Shown: positions 1 through 12,854 of the stretch, in pieces
Layout: the number at the start of each line of letters is the position of its first letter
How positions within the stretch are numbered: position 1 is the first letter of the stretch
The notes under the pieces: generated by a model
Told to the model about the DNA's origin: nothing
Database searches by the model: none
The model's input: only the letters and a program-made list of their open reading frames with translations
Program-made: the position numbers and the translations under genes
Source of the DNA: Sclerurus mexicanus
Lineage: Eukaryota; Chordata; Aves; Passeriformes; Furnariidae
DNA: 64,000 nt
Direction of reading: 5' to 3'
Assembly: GCA_013396755.1 (NCBI GenBank)
Contig: VWZF01002477.1
Coordinates: forward strand, 223,691-287,690

Positions 1-117
1 CTGGATGTGAGTCTGATTAACCCGGTCTAGGGAAAGATGTTCCTGCCCATGGCAGGGGTCTTAGACTACATGGTCTTTAAAAGTCTTTTCTAATCTGAAC
101 CATTCTGTGATTCAGGC
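1..117 (+). mobile_element. CR1 LINE 3' end fragment
   Basis: This is the 3' tail of a chicken-repeat-1 LINE, cut by the window edge. It contains the typical CR1 sequence of a 'catggcagggg' block, then 'ggtctttaaaagtc', then 'aaccattctgtgattc', which is the degenerate 3' terminal octamer region. Many substitutions from the usual 'ttccaacccaaaccattctatgattc' suggest an old insertion. It carries no coding capacity. Confidence 0.85.
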
Positions 118-3100
118 TGGAGACTGCCTTAAGTGCTGGCTCTATTCAGTGTGTGGTTTTGAGGTGCATGGATAGATTTCTTTCTCCTGCTCATGCCTCG
201 TGTAGCAGCTTCCTTCTGCTGATGCATGTAGCACCCTAATGTGAACACTACAAGAGTGCCCTGTCCAGATTGCACAAACCACCTCACCAGCTCTCACTGG
301 ATTTGTTTCAGACTAAAGCTGACATTTCTGTGGCCAGCAGTGATCTGCGACAAGCTCTCATGAGCAAAGTATGCTGACAAGTAGGGGAAGTTTAGTATGA
401 CACAGACTGTAAAAAAGCCTTGTCAGTAGTGGGCCTCTACCTGAGCTGGTGATAATTCCATTCCTTTAGTTCTCCTTCATGCAATTTAAAGCATTACAAA
501 CAAATTTGCAAATTGGAAAAAGGCAGCTTCTCTCAGTTGCTATGCAAAGACAGCAAGAATAGCTGTAATAATTATTTCAGTAAGCAATGGAAATGTCAGC
601 AACTTTCTGTTGACCATTAAGAGCTCAACTGAACTTCTTCTCAGTTCAGAACAGTGTGTTCTCCTTCCTGCGACAGTGACTGATTGTTGCCAATGATTTC
701 AGCTCTCCAAAGCTGCTAAACTGCTGGTGTAGAGCACATGATGCTACAACACCATTCACTACCTGTAATAGCAGAGGTGAAGTTCTGCATGGACACGCAG
801 CAAGCACACAGCAAAGACACAGGTAGTGCTTGGCAGGAGCCTGGGGCTCCTGTAGGTGGGTGTCACAGGCCTGAGATACCCCTTGTACTGGGAAGGTAGT
901 GCTGGTACATGGACAGAGGGCAGCTAATGCTGTGCTTGTTTACTGCAAGCATGCTGCTATTTCCAACTACATGACTCTGTCCATGTTCCTCAGGGAGATT
1001 AAGGCTGCCCTTCTTTCTGTGAATCCTCAGCTGAGATCATCTGCAGCTTTAGTATCTGTGCTTCAGCAGGGCCGAATCCCATCTTGCAAACAGGTTTATA
1101 TTCAGTGCCACTGTGCTGGCTCCATCTATGGCAAGGGTGCCCACAGATGTGCTGGGGCACATGTTTCTTCTCCAACCACTTTGCAGAGGAGAAGCAGAAG
1201 CACTGGACAGTTGATTCTTCTCCAGGCAGTCATCAAAGAGACCCCTATCTGTTGTTCCCAGAGGATAAATCCCAGGAATCACACAGGTGTGATAACCTTG
1301 CTCTCTGCCAGCAGTTGCAGCTTGCTTGGAGCTTCCAGCCAAGACTCCCCAGCATGATGGAATCATGCATGCAAAAGGCTTGGTGGCCTCCTTGGTGGTG
1401 CTGTCACTGGGGTGACATATGGCATGGAAGTGGCTGGTGCTGATCCAGCTGGAAAGTTAAATATAGATATGAAATATTTTACTTTTGTAAGCCTGGAGGA
1501 TGACCCTCAGGAGTCTGCAGTACACAGGACTGCAATGCCTGGGGTGGTGTGTGAATGGCTGTTCAGTGTGTGATGGCCACGTCAGCCCTCAGAGCCAGCC
1601 AGGTCTGACTGTCAGGGCCTCTTTTGCTCAGAGCAGTGTTTGCCTGGGGTGCCAGAGGCCTCTCAGCCGGGCACGTGTGGAAAGGGACGCTGTGGAAAGA
1701 GCTGCAGGTCTTCCTTGTTCAACACTCCTGTGGAGCAAAAATGTAGTGACAGCATGTGTCTCTGCTCTTTGGCAGAGACTATTTGCCTTTAATAGGGCAT
1801 TGTCTTTGTACTTTCAAAACCGTCCTATGCAGTACTCTGAAAATACTGTCCTCCTCTACACAAAACTCAGCAATACCAGCATAATCTTGTGTGGCTGGTG
1901 AAGTACACTTGCTAAGCCAGATTGGTTTTGACATGAATGGCAAGCTCCTGCTTACCACTCTGGCTTGGTTTCTAACAAGTCAGCTCCCATCGTTTGGGCA
2001 GCTGCTGTAACCGCCTTTCTCTAGAAGGACATTAAGCACCTAGGTGAAATCTAGGTCAGCCAAACCCAGGGGAAAAAAAAAATCAAAACTTGTGTCTGAA
2101 TAAAAATGTGGAAAAACTGCATTTAAAAATGAATTTTTTCTGTTTAAGAAGTACCTGTCATGACAATTCTGTTAAAGTGGAGTTGAAATTACTTCCAAAT
2201 TTTAGAGGTTGTTTAAATATCCTAAATTTTTTTCTGAGAATTAACTAAGCAGTTCTCCAAGCTGTAGTTACCAGATCAAAATGTGATGCCATCCAGAGCT
2301 GATGTGTTGCTTGTGTCTATAAAACTTCATTTTCCTGCTGCTTTACCTTCCCATTTCCAGTAGTTCACAGTTTGAGATTTCAAGACGATGAGTAGTTTTG
2401 GAGAGTCCTTCAAAGAGGAAATGCACAAAGTGCTCTTCTTGATGACTTGTGGGTATTTTTTAATTGCCTTATACAGACTGCACAAAAATAATTTTCCATT
2501 AATATTTTATTTATTTGCCCTAGTATAGCAAAATAGTACTACCAAATCTTCATATAGACCATGTTTCCTTGTTGCTCTGGTTTTTTGTAAATAATAATAT
2601 TAGTTTTATAAAAACACAGGACAAGTCTTCTGTCCATTGGGTATGTTTCAGTGATGCTAAAACAGAAAACAATGAAGATTTCAATGGACTCAGTGTATCA
2701 GCATCTTAGCATAATTTAACCAACAGGATATGTCAAGAAGATGCAGCTGACTTCTTTCAATGTGTAGCATCTTTAAGCCTGCAGCTGATTTGTCTAAACA
2801 CTTATTTTCTCAATAATCTCTTATATGAGGAGACTTCCTGTGAATTGCGTAATTTGAGGCAGAAAAAACACAGTGAGCAAAAATATTGCTGGGAGAGCCT
2901 AGAGCATGAAAGGAAAACAATAGGCACTTTTCTCTCCTCTGATCGCAAGCAACAATGTGTGTTGAGAACATTCCCCATGTTGGTTTGGTTTCCCAAGGCT
3001 GTGGCTGCAAATTCAGTTCCTTTCTCACTGCTGCCTCTAAGCTTAATTCAGCGTGAGGTGTACACAGAAACTGGGACAGGTGATTGGGAAAGCAGTGACA

Positions 3101-6100
3101 AGTGACAGGGATGGAGCTGTTAACCGTGCACATTTCTGAGCAGTGGAGAAAGAACCTGAAAGCAAAGGAGGGAGGAAACGTGAAGGAGGAAATAAGAAAG
3201 AATCCGAAAAAGAAAAGAAGTATCAGAAGAAGTTATCTGAAAAAGAAAACTGGTTGAGGAGTAACTAGCAAAGATTGATGAGATAGGGAGTATGTCACGC
3301 CCCTAAGGAACATTTCCCTGGTTGCAGGGAAATGAGGTGTGTTTTCTCCTTAACCTGGAAGATATATATATTTTTTTCTTTGAATGCATACATTCATTTC
3401 CTATCAGATGTCTGATAAGGGGGATGAAGAGGAGGATGAAGAGGTTTCTCTGTCTCATTATGACCCCAAATCCTGTCATTTCTACAGAGGGAATGAATCA
3501 GTGTATATATATTAATAATGTGTAGCATCATCACTACATTTCCCACATAGTAAGCATTAGATTTCACAGTAATGTAGCCATGTAGATAAAAAATACCTCT
3601 CATCTGGAGAAAAACTATGAGATGGGAAACAAAAAGCTCACAGATAAACCCACCAACTGAAAGGATGCCAGGAAGGCTCTTCACCTCTCCATTGTAAGAA
3701 GGGCCATTACTGGGGCTGGGTCTCCACACCTCCCACCCCACCACAGCACTGTGAGCAGGTGCATTCCCAGGTGATACACAGTGTCTTGTGTCCTTCAGAA
3801 AGACAAGGCAGTTCTTAAAAAACACGTTAGTGAGAATGTCTGCAGGTTTAACATTAATCTGCAATTCAGACATGCCAGCTTGGTAAGGGCTGCTGTCTGC
3901 CCCCACTCTGAAGCCTTGCAGCACTGAGCTGCATGCTGTACTCTGGTGATGCCTAGCACAACTGTACACTGCAGGCCACACTGCAAACAGTCCAGTGTAA
4001 CAGCAGCTAAAGTGGTTTTCCAGGTTCCTGACCCTGTCTCACACTCAGCTGAGGGAAGGCTCTTTCTCTGAGGAGTTGTATGCCTGCTTCCAGTGACTCC
4101 CCTCTGCCTGCAGTCCTCTGTCCTACAAGCATGTGCTTTACAGAAGGCATTGGTTTTGGCCCAGACACAACATCTTTGGAGAAGTGACCCAACTGGGTCT
4201 GTTTTGATTTCTTTTTTAATTTCAGTTTTCTACTCCTACCTCCTTCCTGTACACTTGCTCCCAGCTTGTTAAACCTTCATACTGGTTGCAAAGAGCTTCA
4301 TAAGTTGAGAGGATCCATTTCGTTACACCCCTACACAACTTCAAAGATGAGGTTGAAATGAGATATTCCAAATAATAAGAAATCCACACATTGGTTGTAT
4401 GTGATGCCTTCTATTTTTGAGCTGTGCTATCAAAATCATCTTAGCTACAGGTTAGCACAAACAGAGTTGCACATTTCATTGGACTGGCAAGTTAGGCTGT
4501 GTTTAAGAGGAAGGCATGCTGTGTGTTTTGCCAATACCATATTCTTGTTTCCTCCCAAGGGCCTCTTTCAGTTTGCTGATAACTATTCTCTCCAGTAAGA
4601 CAAGCATTAAGATACAAAAACTCAAGGATGTGCTCATATCACACTTTGGCTTCTCCTACACATCCTTATGGGAAATGGTTTAGGTTTAGGCACTGCAGCC
4701 CAGCTTATAACCACCTCTAAAATGACACTTAATTGAATCAAAGGTGAATTGGTGTGGAAATGTGTGGGTGAAACAGAAAGAGAAGGCACCATACAGATGT
4801 TCATGAAACAAATACATGCAGCCAGCAAATGTCTTCTTGAGAACATCATGGTGAGGAATTAAAAAATGTTTCATCATGCTAATGCTATGGCAAGGTAGTG
4901 TGTAGCTCAAACACATCAGAAAAGAATAATAATAAGATATGAGTGTATTGGTAAGTTTTAAGAACAGCCTGGGGGATAGGTTGGGTGGATTTTGGCAGTA
5001 TTAAGGCTCTGGCCTTCTCATTTGTTTTATAGATCCAAGTTTCAAAATTATGATCTTCTGATGAAAATGGTAGATAAGCAATTAGCAGATACCCTGCACA
5101 GAACAAGCTACTTGTTTTGCAGTAGTGCTCAGAGGCCCAGAGTGTATCACCATATTTCCAGAGTCAGTGTGTTTAATTGATATCCCCTAAAGATGACAGA
5201 CTCTAGTGGTTGCCTTCTCTTTCTTGCTCACCCTTTTCTCACAGTATTTGATATTTCCACTCTAATTCTCCAGAACTGCTAAAAAGGAGGCAGTATTCTC
5301 TGCCCACAGCCTGCTTGTCTCTGCAGTAAGTCTCTTGGGTTTAACCAAATGTATGATGAGGTGTGAAACAGTGATACTCATAAATGAATACTATCTTATG
5401 TCAGAAGTATCTTAAGTGAAAACAAGAGTAGTTTTTGTGGAGACTGTCATCACCTTTTATTTTTCTTCCTGAAGAACAGACTGAATTCCCCCTTTCAACT
5501 CCACTCCATGTCCTGAGAGGTGCTTATGCAGTTTGCCCTGACACTCCAGGTGAGGGAGTGCAGGTGGATCCATGGCAATGCAGAGGGTCTGTTATTAGCA
5601 GCGTGTTTCCGTGTTCAGCGTGTTCAGATTCTGATTCACCACAGTGTTGGGAACTGCTTTGTGCTGCTCAACATCTTTCTAACTCTACCTGGTAATTGCT
5701 GGCTAAGCAAGGACAGTTCCCATGCTGCACCAATGCACAGTGCAATCTCAGTAAGGCAACCTGCTTCTTGCTACTGCCTCCAGATTCCTGCTTTGGGGCA
5801 AGTTATTTCTGTGTCTGAAAGGGGCAGCTGTATCATGGTGCCTTTGACCTGCTTCTGACCAGGGCAGCTGGATTGCCAGCCACAATTTGGAGACAACTGC
5901 AGAGAGGACAGAGTCCTGATTTGGACTCAGAAATCTCTTTTCTGAACCATAAGGAGTGCAGAGAGCTGCCAAGTCCCATATGAGGGAAAAAAAAAAGAGT
6001 GAATGAGAGGAAAAATCATTTCAGGTCATTGTTCTGTTTCAGGCATACCCCTAATTTACAAAATCTTCTGCTTTAAAATAAGATGCCTCACAATTCATGC

Positions 6101-8331
6101 TCTGTTTCTTTGTCTCCCAGTTAAAGGTTCAGGCAAGACAGACAGATTACTTTGATTTTTGTGGAAGCTCTTGTCAAACACCAAATGCCTATGTCCAAGT
6201 CACTCCACATCCTTCTAGGGGCTGGGTTCTGAGAGTTATCTTATGTACTTTTCAGCAGTTCTGTACAGGATCCTGCATTTTGTTTGATTTGGACTTAAAA
6301 AAAATCCGAACTCATAAATATTTTGACCTGCTGCTGGGCTATAAAAATCTATTCTTAGAGCAAATGATGCTATGGCAACTGTCCCTGCAATATGACACAG
6401 TAGCAAGAATTCTATCTTCTTTTAATCTGTAGCTCCCAAAATACCTTCTACACATCCCAAGCCACCTGGCTTTCCCCAGCCTCTTCAGAGCTGGGGAAGC
6501 AGCTCCTTCCCAATTTATTTTTCTAGTTCAGTCTGAGGCAAAACCATCTTAAGCCAATTTAAGTAGATCAGAAATAACATACTCGGTCCCAGCTGTCATA
6601 ACCTATATTGTAGGATATTTCCCTTGCTTTTCTATGACACTTTCCCAGTGGCTCATATGATGTCATTTCCCCTCAGGACTTGCTAAATAATCCTTTGACA
6701 TAGGCTCTATCATACACTGTATTCCTTTTTGTATATCCTACCAAAGGTGAGTTGTCAACTTGAAATCTTCTGTTTGCATTTTTCAATCAATATAACATAG
6801 CATTTATTCAGAAGTTAGCATTTCTATATAAAGCCTCCTCTGTCATGACTAGCTTGTGTTTCATGAATCAATTTATGTCCACTACAATAAGTAGATTTTT
6901 GGGAGTCCATATGCATTATTTGATTGGGAGGTACCTGTGCCCATGATGAGAGCTGGGCTCTGCCTTAAAGACATGGTATTACAACACACTCAGAACTAGC
7001 CATTACACATTCCGATCTGTTAGCAACAGACCTGTAGAAAAATCTGAAATGTTTCAACTTTTCTGATCTATGCTAATTATCTACTAATTTCTCAAGTACA
7101 CTGTGGGCTTGTACATGGCATCCTGCTACTAACTGGGAGCTGCCAGTGCTGTTTGCTTGAGTACTGAGCCACCTACAAGTTTCACAGCATTTGGTGAATA
7201 ACTGAAGAATTTGTGTGTTCAGTACAGCCCATATGCCATGACTGTCTTCAAGTGGCAATACAGTGATAACAACAATATGGCTATTGAAAAGTTCTGCAGA
7301 TAAGACATAAATTCATCCCTGATGTAATCCCACTAACAACTGACCTGCATGTGAAAAAGCAATACACAAGGCTGTATGGTGTAAAGTGGTTCTTCCTGCT
7401 ATCCTGCTTAGGTTGTCTTTGTGCTGCTGCCCTGCCAGCATGCCACTTGTGTGTGTGTGGTACCAATTTGCTGAGGCATGGCTGATAATACCACTTAACA
7501 ACTCTTCAGCGGGGTCCTATGGGCATTAGAAAAATAAATTGTCATTGCTAAAATATGGCCATGAATAAAATTACTTGCCCTGATTTCTCTGCCATAATAA
7601 TCCTAATTTCTGATATAAATTATATTAACCTTCTTCCTCTCATAAACTGTGTTTTAACCCTTTAAGGATAAAGAACAGGGTGACAGACTAAGTGCAATGC
7701 ATTGTGTTTTAAAATGTAGCTCTGTTTCTCAAATTTCTTCTTTTTACTTTATTTTACTGATCTTGAAAGAATTTTAAGGTCACTATCCTCCTTTTATGAA
7801 ATGCAATGTACTGATACTTTTGTATCTGATACAAGCTTTTCTTACTGGAATGCAAATCCTCTAAAGTACATGCCATTCACATTATATCTTCCAGCTTTCT
7901 GGTTGTCTTTCTGCACCACAGGAGGATGGATAAACATCCCTTAGCAGGGCAAAGGGAGGGCAAGTGGATGATGGTGCAGAGAAGGACTCTGCATCCGTTG
8001 CAAGATAAGGGATCTGAGCTTCACGCTCAGGTCCCAGAGTGGAGCAGTTTTGCTCCATCTTGGCACCTGTTAATTGGAGCGCAGCTTTGAACTCAGTGCT
8101 TGTGCCTCAGGTGAACACCTGAGCCATCTGTCTACCCAACCTGCCGTGCTGCCATCCAGTGGGTACTGAATCTTTCACGCAGCAAGGAACATCTCTGGGA
8201 GGAAAGGAAGAAATAGCCTAACACAGTGCAAGAATTTGGACCTTCAGCCTGCAAGGCCAGCAGTCTGTCTGCTGGGATCTGGGACAAGCCTCTTTGCTTG
8301 GGCAGTTTTGTGGTTAATCAAGTTACACATC
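118..8331. other. Intergenic, no gene recognised
   Basis: I see no recognisable exon, RNA gene or mobile element in this stretch. Open frames at 899-1357, 1084-1443, 1500-1901 and 3394-3981 lack family resemblance and look like chance. A purine-rich tract lies at about 3,145-3,260. Three short hairpins cluster at 8,014-8,123 and are listed separately. Base composition is ordinary AT-rich avian intergenic DNA. Confidence 0.6.
8014..8123. repeat. Cluster of three short inverted repeats
   Basis: Three near-adjacent perfect inverted repeats are visible: CTGAGC/GCTCAG with a 5-nt loop (8,014-8,030), TGGAGCA/TGCTCCA with a 4-nt loop (8,040-8,057), and CTCAGGTG/CACCTGAG with a 2-nt loop (8,106-8,123). 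Each could form a stem in RNA or single-stranded DNA. I do not recognise a tRNA, snRNA or SINE in this order of stems. Function is unknown. Confidence 0.55.
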
Positions 8332-8400
8332 TCTTTTTTTTTTTTTTTTTTTTTTTTCCCCCAAGAGAAAATNCTTTTTTTTTCCCCCAAAGAGAAAGTT
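8332..8400. repeat. Poly-T tract with local duplication and one unknown base
   Basis: A run of about 26 T is followed by a C-run and 'aagagaaaa'. After an ambiguous base at 8,373, a second shorter copy of the same order follows: T-run, C-run, 'aaagagaaag'. The single N shows that the assembly was uncertain here, so the copy number and tract lengths are not reliable. Confidence 0.7.
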
Positions 8401-11400
8401 ACATCCCTGGCAGCAAAAAGCACCCTCCTGCTTTAGCATGTCCTGGGCTCATATTTTTGGCAAAACCACTATAGGCAGGCTGCAGCATCCCTGTACATGA
8501 CATGGCTGTGCCCTGGTAACTCTCACTCTGACAATGACACTTGTGTCATTGCAAAAACTCCCTTCTGCTGCACCTGTATAAATAATTATTTGGTGTGTGT
8601 GTGCTTTAATGTTGTCAGTCCAAGCTTTCTGAAATTTCTAGAGGTGAAGGAGGGGAAAGAAGCATAAGCCCCACTGGGATTAACCCTGTCTGGCTGTGCA
8701 CGGCTCTGGCTTTATGTGTTTTCCCAACCCACTCCCCCCTTCCCTTCTCTTGTACTCACTGGGAGAGATGAGTTGTCCCAGCAGTGACTGATTGTGCCAG
8801 CTCAATGGCAGGGCAGCAGCTTCCTCCCCTCCACTCCCCAGGCACTTTCTGGAGGAGGCACTCAAAGCTGCATGGGTTTTGGGGTTTTTTTTTGGATGGG
8901 CTCCTGCATGCCCATCAGAGATGTGGGGAGCCAGCTGCCCGGGCACCGGGCACCAACATTCTGCCACATGCCAGCAACCTGTGGCACCTGGGTGTTCATA
9001 AATGAGGTGAAAGCCATGGAGGCAGTCCACATCACTGGTTCCCTCGGACTTATGTTTCATCAGTCCTTGATGCTTTGCATCATTCCTTTTTGTTGTTACC
9101 ATCTATCATGCACGTGTTTTTAACTGGGTAATTATTCGTCCTTAGGCGAAGCATGTACTCCAGCATCTGTCATTAGCAGCACCATGTGTTCAGTTCATGC
9201 TGTACATCTTTGAGTACTATATTTGGATGCCTTTGTCATAAAATACCTCAGGTGCCCTGTGGAGGCCTCAGACAGCCCTTTGATGGACTCCAGACATCCT
9301 CTGCATTGTTGAATTATCTGGTTGTTTACCAGTTGGACTCTCAATCACCTTATTATATTAATTGCAACATTCCAATAATTAGATTTCCTGTTTTTCAGGC
9401 CTATATGCTATTATTTCAGCCTGCCACCACATACAGGCTGGGAATGAATGCTGCCAATTTGCATTGCATACCAACCAAAAGCAAACAGAGTGAACTTCCC
9501 AAGAAGCTGGGGAGTACATTGATGTCTGCAAGGACACTGGGCACCATGGGGCAGCTCAGGTTCTAAACTTCACCCTCCCTGCACAGACTTTCTTACTGAA
9601 AAGAAAATCTTACCTCCAGTTCCACTTCAACCTGCAAGAATTGGGATTTCCCAAGGCACTAGCCAACTGTATCATGAGTATGAGCAGTGGTGGTTTTGTC
9701 CCATTCTTTAGCATATTTAGCATTTATTTTCTAAATACAGTAAGATACTCAGTCTTTTTCATGCAAGATCTCATGGAAATTTCTTTTTTTCCTTTTTTTT
9801 TTTCTTCAGTAAATCTTGCCATTCAAAACCAGCTGCTCCGTATATGATTTTCAACAGGAAATACTTGTGATATCATTTTATTCCTACAGAAATGCATTTA
9901 TTTCCCATAGGAATAATATTCAATAAACACATTTTATTCCAATACATTTGTCACATTGAAAAGACTGTCTTGGGCTTAGGCATTTTCCTGCCATTCTACA
10001 AAAATGCATGAACTTGTTCAGGTTCTGAAAATATTGAAGGATCTGCTAAATTAAGACTATTTACTTCCAGACGCAGCCCGCACCCCAGTCCCACTCTGCC
10101 ACCCCGCCTTCCTTACCCTCTCCATTACAAGGCTTCCTACCCCTTGAGTGTTTACGCCAATGAAGTTGGTGTAAGGAATCCTTTCTGCCAAATGAAGTCT
10201 TACTCATTAAGCAGCAATTTGTTGTTATATTTAGCACTGGTTTCCTCACTGAGCAGACTCTACAATCCCAGAAAGTACCTGTGGTTTCTGTGGGAGTTTT
10301 GTGTAGGTTGCTTATGAAATTCTACCTGTTGCGCATGTTCTCCACTGAGGACCAAGCTGGAGTAGAGATATTTCCAGTGAAGCTTTCAGGTCAGCTAGGA
10401 CTGAAATTATTCCAGCTCTGGAAAATAAATAGCAGCATGGTAAGCAGTCTGGGAAATGCAACATAGCTGACACTAGAAAACACCAAGGACACTGCAATGA
10501 GAGCAGGAGTTGGGGGGCACACGGCTCTTACTGGGGACACCGGGAGTAATGGCATGCTGTGGTCTGCACAAGACTGTGAGAGCTAAAGATATGTCCAGGA
10601 TCCCCCACATCCAGGCAGTCTAGCTGGGGCTAATCATCAGCCAATCCAGAAAAGTCCTTTTTCTGGCCTGGTGTGGGCTAGTGTCTCAATGAGAATCTGC
10701 GTTTTGACACAAGAAGGAATGTGACCACAACACATGCTGGGGAGTCAGAGGGCTGAGGTTGGCATGGAGCATCAGTGGGTGAAGGAGAGGTAGAAGGGGC
10801 TGTGCTTGCACACTGAAGTCATTGCTCATAGGAGATGACAGTTTTATAATTACTTCACAGTCTTCAGAAATACATGTTCAGCACTAAGAGGAGTTAAACA
10901 AAAACATTTTAAAACAATAGTGCCTGCTTTAGTTCAGAGTAAATGAATGATTGGTTGTTTTTTTTAGGCTGAGTACGCTCCCTGTTCTTATCAAATATGC
11001 AGCACATTTCCTACTCTTCTTATCTTCTACTGCATCTTTCAGTTCCTTTTTAAATACTCCTCCTGCTAAGTGCAGAGAGATGCAAGGGATTGATTTTATC
11101 ATGGTAACATTCCTCAATGGCTACACAACTGTTCACTCTTCTTCTCCTCCTCACTCTTCTACTTTCCCAACCTAAGTGACATTTATTTTATGCATTGCTG
11201 GATTTGAAGCCCAGATATTACTGAGGGCTCTGCTGAGACCTAATGCCACATTTGCCCTCTCCTGAGAAACCGGGAGTGAGACTTTCGTGTTTCTCCTTTG
11301 TTCCACAGCGGCCAACACTAAGTGGAGGGAAGCTACCAGCAACCACACCTTGCCTGCAATATGAGTCATGTTTCTAAGCAGACTTTTTTTCTTAGTAAAA

Positions 11401-12510
11401 GATAATAGAGCAAGTCTTCAATGTCAGTAGAAAATCCCATGCATTTCTATTCTTGTTAACCAGAATAACACTTTCCTTTGTCCTGCAGTGCAGCTTGCAT
11501 CCAATATTATCACATGGTTGAGGGAAGACTCGGTGGAATGATAGAAAGATCACAGCAAAAAACAGGAAATGATCACAGCTACTTGAGAACAGCACTGAAC
11601 ACAGAGCAGTTCCTTATTTCAAAAAGACATTCATGTACAAAATACCAGAAGAAGTATTTTATTAATGCATTGCTTTTTAGTATAGTAATTTTACAGCCTA
11701 ATTGCACTCCAGAAGCAATTATCTCTTGTAATATAAGCTCTGGATGTAATGGAGGCATGAAAAAATATCTCTGTAATTAATGACAAAATATTCTGTATCC
11801 AAAGCTGTTTACATGCAAGACTTTTGACACACAGCTGTGTCTGTGAGGCAAATGCATTTTCCATGTTTTCACATGCCACAGTGCAGGTTTGGCAAACGGG
11901 GTGCATGGCTGCTGGCTTTAAGGGCCGAATTCCAGGACTGTCATGGCAGGACCAGTGGCTGAGTCGTCTCCTCTTCCTGCAGGTTGGGTGCTTTGCAAAT
12001 CTAAGCAATACTACGTGCTTTTCCATCAGGATCTGGATGCTAGCACAAAGCCACTGGTGCCTTTGTCCCCAGAAATGCTATTGACCAGGAAAGCTTTGAT
12101 TTCAAGCCCCACTCGCACCCTTCCAGGACAGGAACCATGAAAATTCTGTTTTTATCAATGTGATCTTGTTACTGAACCCTTGTCCGAATGGATTATAAAA
12201 CTGCCATAATAATTGCACACTACATTTTAATCACCATGTAACCACATTCTTATGATTACTTTGTCCTTTAGGGAAGAGACCCTGTCTCTGCTGGGATAGA
12301 GAGGTGGTGAGTGTAAGTTTCTGTGCTTTTCTAAAGACCAATGTGGGGATACTGAGACCCTTTATGGCCAGCTAGCATGGCATCAAGCATCCCATCTTCC
12401 TAACAAACTTTTACTAAGTATTAGGTTAGGACTGCTTCTGCCATAATTTAACAGAGCTAGAATGGATGGAAAAACACACCCCTTCTGGCCATCATGGGAA
12501 CATGTCTAGG
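8401..12510. other. Intergenic, no gene recognised
   Basis: I found no supported gene. The overlapping open frames at 8,680-9,123 on both strands and at 9,186-9,566 have no recognisable domain. The AT-rich block at about 11,640-11,770 has several homeodomain-like TAAT cores and could be conserved noncoding DNA, which cannot be judged without alignment. Confidence 0.55.
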
Positions 12511-12854
12511 GAATCACAGAATTCTAAAGCCATCAATGGTTTGGGTTGAAAGGGACTTTAAAGATCATCCGGTTCCAAATGCCCTGCCATGGACAGGGAC
12601 ACCTTCCACTAGCCCAGGTTGCTCAAAGCTTCATCCAGCCTGGCCTTGAACACTTTCATTGATGGGGCATCCACAGCTTCTCTGGGCAAGCTGTTCCAAT
12701 GTCTCACCACTTTCTGAGTAAAGAATTTCTTCCTACTATCCAATCTAAATCTGTTTAATCTAAAACTGTTCCTCCTTGTCCTATCATTATCTGCCCATGT
12801 GAAAAGTCTTTCTCCTTCTCATAACCCCCTTTAAGTACTGAAAGGCCACAAGGG
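12511..12854 (-). mobile_element. CR1 LINE 3' fragment, minus strand
   Basis: On the + strand this begins with the reverse complement of the CR1 3' end ('gaatcacagaattc', then 'aaagggactttaaagatcatcc'). It continues through the well-known avian CR1 blocks 'ccttccactagcccaggttg', 'catccacagcttctctggg' and 'aatttcttcctactatccaa'. It is 5'-truncated after roughly 340 bases, as is usual for CR1. It lies isolated in intergenic DNA. Confidence 0.95.

Noticed and set aside
899..1901. Open frames of 119-152 codons near the left end
   Set aside because: They overlap in different frames and have no recognisable domain, no plausible splice structure and no CpG promoter.
8014..8123. A tRNA gene or tRNA-derived SINE
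   Set aside because: The order and spacing of the stems do not give a cloverleaf, and no A-box or B-box pair is visible.
8236..8474. Phe-rich frames across the T-run
   Set aside because: The Phe stretch is just the poly-T tract, and the frame includes an unknown base.
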